This document shows positions 56,113 to 64,000 of a stretch of DNA of 64,000 nt, in pieces. Position numbers and translations under genes: made by a program. Source of the DNA: Spisula solida (taxonomy: Eukaryota; Mollusca; Bivalvia; Venerida; Mactridae); NCBI GenBank assembly GCA_947247005.1, contig OX365959.1:37857097-37921096 (forward strand). The letters are read 5' to 3'. Below the pieces are notes generated by a model. The model searched no databases. It worked only from the letters and a program-made list of their open reading frames with translations, and was not told the origin of the DNA. The first letter of the stretch is position 1; each line of letters starts with the position of its first letter.

Positions 56113-56512
56113 TAATTAACTTTAGATGATGAGATTTTATAAAAGAAGGAGCGTATGAAATTTTACCTATCTATCACCACGCGTTATTACTAGTTTGAGA
56201 AATTTATTTTGTTCTATTTTCAATTGAAAGGGAGGTAATTTCACATTTTTTTCCATTTTGTAAATTTCAAAGCTGCACATATTAACAATGTGTAAATATT
56301 TTAGCAACATTTGATGTTTTTCTGTTTGGGTAATCAACATTGAGTCATACATTTCCACAGGCAAACAATGAATTACACATAAAAACCTTTTTACATACAA
56401 TGCGCAATAACTCCGCATAGTTGACGACGCTATGTAAAACATGAACATAATATGCTGAAGAGCATATAATAATGATTGTGTTACCTAGTATTCCCTATTC
56501 ACACACAACATA

Positions 56513-57539
56513 TGAGGGTCATTCAAAAAATATGTAGACACCATTGATTGTTTAACGATCATCCGATTTTCATCAAATTTGGTAGAAATAATGTCCTATC
56601 ATTAACAAATCAAATGCATATGGTAATAAAGAAAAATATGTGTAATATTCTAAAATAGGGTAGTTATAGCAACGCAAGATTGAGCACATGGGGCAACCCG
56701 TCGATTTGTTCTGTCGAAAATTTGTGTTGATAGATTTGTGCCATCAATTTTTGTTCACAGGAAGAAAGCATGTCAATAATTTATGTGTGTATCCTTTGAT
56801 ATTATGCGGTTATCCGTTTCAAATTATAACGTCGTATTCAAAACCGTTATGGAGATATTGGTTATCATACCAAGTCACTATTTTACTGGCAGTACGAAAA
56901 CATGACGTCAGTGAAACCACGGGGCAACGCGATTAATGATTAAATTGAGTTTGGCGCTTTGATAAACCCAAATACTAGCTTGAATCATCTTGGAAAATAG
57001 GTTATTTCACCAAGACAAAGTGTGGGAACATCGGGTCAAATCAACAGCTCTGGTGTTGGATAATTCTTGACTTAACCAACTCAAACAGGGTTTCTACATT
57101 CCTAATTTGGCCTTTATGAACGTCAATGCGTTTCCTATGGTATAGCCTCTTTATGCGGTGTGACAACTGGCAACAACAGATGAAATTAAGTATTCTAATT
57201 CATCCTATTTTGTTCAGTTTAGTCTGGCATGGTACATGGATGATTATACAGAATGGGGTAAGTGACAGAGTTGTATTTAGTGTATTATGCAGAGCATTTA
57301 GAAAAGTGGTGAATTTATCAAATTTGATGACGTCAACAACGACGTTGAGAGTTGCCCCGTAGTCGCTAAGGGTACAATCTATAGAACTAGTTACTCGCTT
57401 AACGGTCGGGCCGATCTGAATGAAACTTTGTAATTCAGACGAATAAAGCTGCAGCTACAGCATACTATTGATTTGTTTATTTTACTTGCAATATAAACTA
57501 GTAAATGGATGTGTCTACGTATTTTTTGAATGACCCTCG
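56513..57539. mobile_element. mariner-like element, 1,027 bp, non-autonomous
   Basis: The left GAGGGTCATTCAAAAAATAT and right (reverse complement CGAGGGTCATTCAAAAAATA) ends match over 29 bp with two mismatches and are flanked by TA. The length is near that of a full mariner, but no intact transposase was recognised; short frames at 56688-56936 and 57126-57362 may be decayed remnants. Confidence 0.75.
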
Positions 57540-57902
57540 TATTGATATTTGATGTTATGTAAAATACATGGCAGTTTAAATTAATGTAAACACTAATGCG
57601 TGATTGTTTTTTCATTAAAATAGAATGGCTTATCATTGTTATACAATGTACGAGAGTTGTGCCAGTAAATTGTGTATTTTGCTTATTACATAAAATGTAT
57701 TCAAATATTTAGTTTCAAATTTTCACGGAAGATGAATGAGATAATTAAGTAAAAACTTCTCTGCGTAGATTGCCCGCTTGGATCCAGGCGAAAACAGATT
57801 GTAATTGAAGGAAAGTTTGAAAATTGACCAAAAGTGTCAAACACGGCTGGAGCCAAAGGCAATTAATTACCCAAAAGTATCCACAGCTGGCCCTCACCCT
57901 AA

Positions 57903-58777
57903 TACCCCAATCGCACATCGGAATGAGCCGGAATGCCGTAGGAATAGCAATTCGTGGTACATTCTTGTATGTTCGAAATGTATTCCGACTGCATTCCGAG
58001 TACATTCCATATGTTCGGGCCAGTTTGAATGTTTTAACATGCTCTAAACCTATTTCGTTTGAAATAAAACACATATTAAAATAAAAATGAATAAACTGTT
58101 ATTCAAAACTCTCTGTATTTATTGATACTGTCCAGATCACACGGCGTCGGAATGAGTCGGAATGCCGTAGGGATAGCAATTCGGGGTGTATACCTTCATG
58201 ATCGAAATGCATTCGAAACATTCTGTCTGCATGCTGAGTCAATTCGTAGTGCATTCGATATATTCCGGCCCATTCCTGTGTCCACTTCGAATGTTTTGCG
58301 CATGTTCAAAACTTTCGAGATACATTCGAAGTCGGGTGGAATATCGAACGGCTACCGAAGTGTATTCTTCCGACATTCTGATTACATTTTAATATTCTTA
58401 CGGCATTCTGACTATATTCGAAACATTACTTAAAGCCATTATAGGTACTGATATTAAACACACTACCCGTGCACAACCCGTGCATAATCCCGTGCAAAAC
58501 GGCCCGATGCTTGTATTTACCGTATTTTGAAAACATATGCGTGCACGATCTCCGCTATCATTCCAGGCGGACTCGAAGTGTATTCGAGTTATACTCGAAG
58601 TATATAAGAATTGTATTTGAATGGTATTTGAAGTATTCCAACGGCATTTTGACAGAGCTGTAATAATTTTGGTCAGTTCTAGTTATCATTCGGAATGTGT
58701 TTCGAATGTTTATTCTTTCTTCATTCCGACTCATTCGGGCCCATTCCGGCTGATTCGAGAGTCGTGTGATTGGGGTA
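57903..58777 (+). mobile_element. 0.87-kb MITE with TACCCCAATC ends, copy 2
   Basis: Nearly identical to 49939-50807 in the same orientation, with a small deletion after TACCCCAATCGCACATCGG and a 17-bp-scale duplication near 58612 (GTATTTGAATG). Flanks are TAA and TTA, one mismatch from a 3-bp duplication. Confidence 0.85.
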
Positions 58778-60536
58778 TTACATATACAAGTGATTAAGTA
58801 AAAGTAAATCCAACAAATATAAACTACTTTATAATGCTACACTTATAAATTATTGTTTTATATTTGTTTCCCCTGTCAATGCAGTTCAATTATGGTATAG
58901 TAAAGTGACAAACACATGTTATGATTGAACGTGTCTGACATTTTGACATGTCAGACGATTTATTTTTAAAATACAACAAAATAGTGTATTTAACTATAAC
59001 ATAAAGTTGGACATAACCAAGTCCACAAACCAATATGTTCTTAGCAGGTATTCGGAATTTCTTGAAAAGTGTCATGAAATTTTTTTTTTGTTTACATTAT
59101 CAATACACATGGTATGCAAGTGCGTTGCACAGTGACGTCAAGGTAAGAACGGTATTCAGTAGAACATTTTTTCTTCACCTTATAGTATTTTTCATTGTAT
59201 TCAATATGCATAAGGTGGCACTGAACCCTTTTCTGATACACATTTGCGAACCAGTCAAAGTCTAATGCACCATAAAAAGCTGTATAACCGTCACAACCAA
59301 CCCTCATCTCGAGAAATATCTGACCCCAACATACGAGGGGTGTTCGATATATATTGTTACTTGGGTCACAAATCAGAAAATTCGTTGATATCTTTAAATC
59401 TTAATACATTTCTAGAACTACCAAGATTTCCGCGATATTTCGTGAAAAAAATCAATAAAATTTAATTGCCGGAATGTTGTTTCTGTTGTCTTTTCAAAGG
59501 GCTAGTAATAGACACTGCGACTTTTTTTGCGAATAACTGTCGATTAAAACTTCCTTTCGGGAAATAATCTTATTCCACAACTATATCATACCGTAAATAA
59601 TGTAAATTCCTTCGATAAAAACATGATTTGCTGTACTTGGTTGCCATTTTTTTATCAAAATAAGGGCATTTCAAAGTCGCGAAAATAGGTGTCAAAATGA
59701 GTCAAAAAAGCATGCTACTTTTCTTTGTGGCTTTTGATTGTCTATGCGCTGCAGTTTAACTTATCACTACAGCAGGTGTTAAGTGTTGTGTGGCGGCTGT
59801 AAAGTCTCCCCGTACTTCACTTTAGTGTAGTTATCATTTTAATTATAATTAACTCCCGAAGTCCACAGTGTGTCATTCATTGTGGTGTGAGTATAACAAT
59901 TATAGGCTTGCTTGAAATATCCATTTTTGGGGATGTGGATGGTTTGTTCTATGTTTGACTCTTGCGTGGATGGCTAGGCACTGTTGTCATTCTGTGTGGC
60001 TTTGGATTGTCTGTGCTCTAAAGTATTTATTTTGTTATTGTCAAAATACAATATATATACAAGTATATAGTTGTTTACATTAATAGTTTTGCAGGTACGT
60101 GATTGTATGAGTGAGTCTGCGTCTCGTATGTAATAATGATGAATATGTTAGTGTGCCTTGGTGTGATCATGTGTGTGCAGGTATATTGTTATATTAAATG
60201 TATCCATAACGATAATGTGATTCCCGCGCAAATGGTTGGGTGCATCCGTGTTTTGATAGCGGGTACAAGTTTTATTTAATTGATGTGACAGTAATACAAC
60301 ACTATATTTAATACTAACAGATGAGATATGGAGAACGCGTTCTATCAGTGAAATAAAACCTATATCTGACAGTCACTGGTTATCCCCTACATATGTGATT
60401 GATATAAGCTCCGCATCACAGGGACTATTTGCTCTTGAAAATATTGAATTTTATCACTACACGATGATATATAAACCATATTCAATCAAAACAAACGAAT
60501 ATCCTCTATTCATTTTTCTCCTACCGATCAGAAGAC
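58778..60536. other. non-coding; solo mariner-like end at 59334
   Basis: ACGAGGGGTGTTCGATATAT at about 59333 looks like a mariner terminus but no partner was found within the window. The rest has no recognisable exon. Confidence 0.35.
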
Positions 60537-60616
60537 CCAATAGCTCAGTGTGCTAAGCAGAATATACCTGACGTTCAACTTTTGTTCAAGTTTTAGGTTC
60601 TGATTTCGAATATCAT
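60537..60616 (+). mobile_element. tRNA-like SINE head
   Basis: ATAGCTCAGTGTGCTAAGCA resembles an A-box/D-arm, and AGGTTCTGATTTCGAATATC a degenerate B box. No tRNA fold. Confidence 0.4.
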
Positions 60617-60964
60617 TAGCAATCTATTTTTTAAAAATAAAATTTAGTTTCTATATACATGTAATTATGTTTATTAAAGTATATTTTTATTTTGGTAATG
60701 TTATTTCATATCTATACAAAAATAGCGCTTTTATTTAAAGTAGGGTTTTATTCTTTTGTCCATCTCACAGTATACTTTATATTCCACATGTACTGTATTA
60801 TATTCAATTAAACAGTAAAATACCATTGGCTTTATCATGAATGTATAATTATACTTGTAATTTAGGTATACTTGATCATAAAAAAGGCAAAGAACAGACG
60901 CCAAGTGGGCTACCAGCAAAAGTAAACATTTATCGGACACTGTGATGGCATAATTTTAAAAGGT

Positions 60965-61052
60965 TAAACATTGGGCTCTGGCTGCCTTGAAAATCCAATT
61001 GCAGGCCCTCTCGCATCACAACCGATGCATTAACAACTCAGCTATTCACACA
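60965..61052 (-). mobile_element. tRNA-like SINE head
   Basis: The minus strand reads ATAGCTGAGTTGTTAATGCA, then GTTGTGATGCGAGAGGGC, with a poor B box (TGCAATTGGATTTTC). Interpreted as a decayed SINE head. Confidence 0.35.
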
Positions 61053-61778
61053 GGGTATTGACGCATGTTATTTTATCAGTTTATGCGAGTGCGTATATCA
61101 TAATTCATATATCGCTTGTGTAAACACATACACTGATAAAGGCAGATTAGATGACATTTTCGATAAATGGATGTTTTGCAAATCTTGAATACATAGGCAG
61201 CATGCACGTACCCTATTACTTCACAAGTCATATCAACCTTCTCATTGTTTACCTATATAAGAAAGGTTACTTTCAATATATCCGATTATAAAAGTGCCTG
61301 TCACATTTGTAGCCGTGTAGGTTTATTATTCATTGAAATGGTATATTACGGGTATCAACGTGTAGCTACTATATTTTACTTTCAGGATATATCAACACTT
61401 TAGTCCTTAGATACACACCCGTTTACACACCGAACGTCAGAATCAAGAATACAATTCCTTAATTAGGTCGCTAACTAAGACGTTCAGCAAAACCCAGATT
61501 TTCACGCTTGTAAACGTGAATTTTGCCTTGAAACAGAATGTATGCTTCACAAACGGGCCTAGCTAGTCATCCTTTCAGTTAGTGTAACTAAATAATTTAC
61601 CTCACATGCCAATTAAACATCGCAATATTTCACTAGATCGATAATTAAAAAAAAATGTACGAACTTCGCCACCGTCAATTTCCAATTTTATTTAGTATTC
61701 CGATAACCTTTCGACCTCAACAGATTTCGAAGCGATCGTTTAATTGGCTAGAGTGTGTGTCACGTCATTCATAGTTGT

Positions 61779-61817
61779 TCAATCGTGTAAGCTCGGCCAT
61801 TTCCGTTTGTGTCCGGT
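61779..61817 (+). repeat. short dispersed repeat shared with 44401-44438
   Basis: TCAATCGTGTAAGCTCGGCC, then ATTTCCGTTTGTGTCCGGT, with two differences from the 44-kb copy. Confidence 0.65.
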
Positions 61818-62114
61818 GTATATACTGAACTTCTTAATTGATGACCAAAACAAATTCGCGATTTGACTTATATTGTGTTAAGGGTGTGTATTTAAGGACT
61901 AAACTGTTTATATATCTGGAAAGTAAAATATCTTGGCTACACGATGATACCTGTAAGATAGCATTTGAGTGAATAAATAAAAGAATACGACAAGTTATGT
62001 GACAGGCACTCCATTCTTCGTGATTCACCTTGTCATAACATAGTAAACAGTGGTAAAATCCTATTTGGCCGGGGTAGTATTTGGGTACGTGCTGACTGCC
62101 TATGCTTGAATATA

Positions 62115-62160
62115 TCACCTCCTGTCCGATAACCTTTCATCTGTTCATGACAGGAGGTGA
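62115..62160. repeat. hairpin with 12-bp perfect arms
   Basis: TCACCTCCTGTC and GACAGGAGGTGA are exact inverted repeats around a 22-nt loop. Confidence 0.8.
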
Positions 62161-62473
62161 TTCGTCACGCTGGATACACTGTTTTGTAATGAAAACTGAA
62201 GTTTGACGAAATTGTGAATATGACCTTGAATGCACAAATTATAGTAAATCTCATAGATAACTTACCTGCCTTATGTTCCACAGCCATTGTCATTTCCTAA
62301 TATCTTGTTTTGAAGCGAAATAAAACTTCCGTTTTGCTGGCCATGTTGTGGCCTACTTGATTTCTGAGGTCAGAACATATTCTTGACTGTTGCTTCCGAT
62401 GTAGAATTTTGTTCGATAGCATAGACACCGTTCATGGGTGGGTTTTCAATATCTTATGCCACTATTGTTTTCT

Positions 62474-62621
62474 GGGGTGGTATTCAATATTGATCTTACT
62501 TGACTTAAGGATAAGAACAACCAATCAGATCTCACAATATTAAACTCTTGGTCAGTAACAGGTGATATGATTGGCTATCCTTATTCTCAAATTAAATAAG
62601 ATCAATATTTAATACCACCCC
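62474..62621 (-). mobile_element. 148-bp MITE, copy 2
   Basis: GGGGTGGTATTCAATATTGA at the left and TCAATATTTAATACCACCCC at the right are inverted. The interior is the reverse complement of the copy at 36943-37081. Confidence 0.85.
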
Positions 62622-62751
62622 TGGTCTTGTCGGAATCAAAGTAAAAAAGCAACAAATAATGGGAATTATTGGTGAAAGTCAGGATTAAATCAATGGAAGA
62701 TGGATGAAAATTTATGAATCGGCGATTTTTATGAATGAAATTACATGGGCC

Positions 62752-62995
62752 AGTTTTCATTGGCTGCTCGGTTAGAAACACGGAAAGCTAGCGATCTGAT
62801 TGGCTGCACGGTATTCGCTCGGTTACTCGTTTACGATAAACGAATTCCTGAATTATCGGAGACATTTTTCATTGGCTCCACGGTAAAGCGGGCGATCTGA
62901 TTGGCTGCACGGTTGCTCGCTTGCTCGCTCGCTCGCTTACCCGGTTAAAGCGTTTAACCGTTCGTTTTGCGTTCGTGTAAACGAACGGTAAAGCG
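62752..62995. repeat. GATTGGCTGCACGG repeat cluster with inverted repeats
   Basis: Four variants of ATTGGCTGCACGG (near 62759, 62799, 62869 and 62899), each containing an inverted CCAAT box, then GCTCGCTTGCTCGCTCGCTC and nested inverted CGTTTAACCGTTCG/CGAACGGTAAAGCG. Only GC-rich patch in this part of the window. Confidence 0.65.
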
Positions 62996-63110
62996 GGACA
63001 AAAACGCTGGCGGTACTGTACCCCATTCTATCTGAAAAAGAGTTCAGTAAAGTATAATTGAAATAAAACATGCATATAAATACAATATACATGTATTATG
63101 ATTTTGACAG

Positions 63111-63368
63111 TTAACCTAATGCATCTAGTCGGTCTTGTAAAGCCTTATCTATGCTACAGAAATATATTCTGCTGAGCAGATCCCCGGACGGTTCAAAAAC
63201 TAACGCCAGGTTCAAATTATTAGGTAAAATGGTGGTCATCTCCCTCAAAATGATAATGTATTGAGCCCTTTTAGGACCAACATTGGGCAACCTTTGCAAC
63301 TCGTGAAAACTTGCTAAATTAATAACTATTTTACCATCAATTTTCGAAACACCATTTTGTAGTGTCAT
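63111..63368 (-). CDS. small helix-hairpin-helix (ComEA-like) protein
   Basis: 85 residues with an in-frame TAA six bases before the ATG, so the frame is complete as written. Residues about 16-43 read INLASFHELQRLPNVGPK then RAQYIIILRE, the helix-hairpin-helix pattern of ComEA and related DNA-binding proteins (IN.AS..EL..LP.VGPKRA..I...R). The rest (LALVFEPSGDLLSRIYF) is unassigned. The motif binds DNA backbone non-specifically in known families. No neighbour suggests a pathway. It may be a stand-alone gene, an exon of a larger one, or part of a mobile element; no convincing splice sites are needed. Confidence 0.5.
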   Translation of the reverse strand: MTLQNGVSKIDGKIVINLASFHELQRLPNVGPKRAQYIIILREMTTILPNNLNLALVFEPSGDLLSRIYFCSIDKALQDRLDALG

Positions 63369-64000
63369 GATTTAAAAGCTATAATTTAATTTAAAAAGAC
63401 AACAACACAATAATTGTCGAATATAAAATTTATAATGGACCAATAATGCAAATATCAATGACAATCGAACAGGTCAAGTCAGACGCTAAGTCAGAATAGA
63501 CAAAATCTCAGTATTTCCACACAATGGACTGGATGTTGTATGTGGTTGTGGTTAGATTAAACGACCGACAAAAAGTCCAGGCCAGTATAACATAAACAAT
63601 ACAGATATAATAGACAAAATATCAATATTCTAAAAGTAAATCTCGGACAGGCAATCGTGGCAAGAAAACTATAACCGACGAAATATCTAGGCTAATAGTG
63701 AACAAACCGCCAATAACCTTACAGCCACTGGGACAGAAGACAAAAAGACTTGACTGAACCAGATTTTGAAGTATCAGTAGTAATAATCTGAACAAAATGA
63801 TCAAGATTTTTCAGCTAAGGGGGGGGGCTGATATACCACTGAACTGTATATAACCGTCAAAAAGACTGGTTATGAGAACTATTAATAGTCTAGTTGAACG
63901 AACCCTCTGATTCGGAACTAACTGCAAACTATAATAGAATAAAAATACATCTAACAACATACAAAGATATATTACCAATTCCAAAATCATATCCAACCCA
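63369..64000. other. non-coding up to the window edge
   Basis: Two minus-strand hydrophobic frames (63622-63804 and 63811-63996) have no family resemblance. A G-run lies at 63821-63828. If the helix-hairpin-helix frame is transcribed from the minus strand, its promoter would be here; no element was recognised. Confidence 0.3.

Noticed and set aside
62115..62160. Anti-Shine-Dalgarno or bacterial terminator from CACCTCCTGTC and its mirror
   Set aside because: The surrounding sequence is eukaryotic; the hairpin lacks a T run and no bacterial gene is nearby.
63811..63996. Membrane protein fragment on the minus strand
   Set aside because: Hydrophobicity follows from T-rich codons; no family resemblance and it is cut by the window edge.

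Overview
The window looks like animal nuclear DNA, most likely from a bivalve mollusc. It is AT-rich and gene-poor. The coding sequence is split by GT..AG introns whose phases agree, and most of the rest is MITEs, palindromes, tRNA-derived SINE-like pieces and tandem repeats. The bivalve placement is an inference from the style of the repeats and of the receptor gene. No operons, ribosome binding sites, CRISPR arrays or rRNA were seen.

Four loci carry convincing coding sequence. (1) On the minus strand, about 3.8-1.0 kb, four exons join in compatible phases into at least 433 residues with a complete DEDDh exonuclease domain; the 5' end was not found. (2) On the plus strand, 17339-18700 is an uninterrupted 453-residue protein with two tandem His-then-Cys modules, best explained as permuted NlpC/P60-like (LRAT/PLAAT-type) folds, and a hydrophobic C-terminal tail. 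(3) On the plus strand, 31689-32837 joined to 33407-35158 encodes a 966-residue secretin-superfamily (Methuselah-like) receptor with a signal peptide, a Cys-rich somatomedin-B-like segment and seven membrane segments. (4) On the minus strand, 63111-63368 is an 85-residue open reading frame with a helix-hairpin-helix motif. Weaker exon candidates lie at 12192-12380 (+), 52018-52126 (-), 47395-47570 (-) and 46800-46946 (-).

The rest is mainly mobile and repetitive. TA-flanked terminal-inverted-repeat elements lie at 4838-5677, 6977-7472, 52673-53393, 55836-56112 and 56513-57539. Two near-identical 0.87-kb elements lie at 49939-50807 and 57903-58777. A family with termini related to TATCGCTGGCTTAGAATTA occurs five times between 21 and 40.5 kb. 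A 600-bp GAGCCAGTCT-ended element lies at 26551-27150, with partial relatives at 41 kb and 10.4 kb. Inverted repeat pairs link 7.8 with 12.5 kb and 22.5 with 27.2-28.4 kb. Large palindromes occur at 6.98-7.47, 21.34-21.70 and 35.99-36.87 kb. Tandem arrays lie at 4.2, 37.4, 42.4-43.2 and 45.2-46.5 kb.

The genes show no sign of working together. Two (the exonuclease and the helix-hairpin-helix protein) may derive from mobile elements, while the receptor and the NlpC/P60-like protein look like host genes. All functional statements come from motif reading, without database searches.
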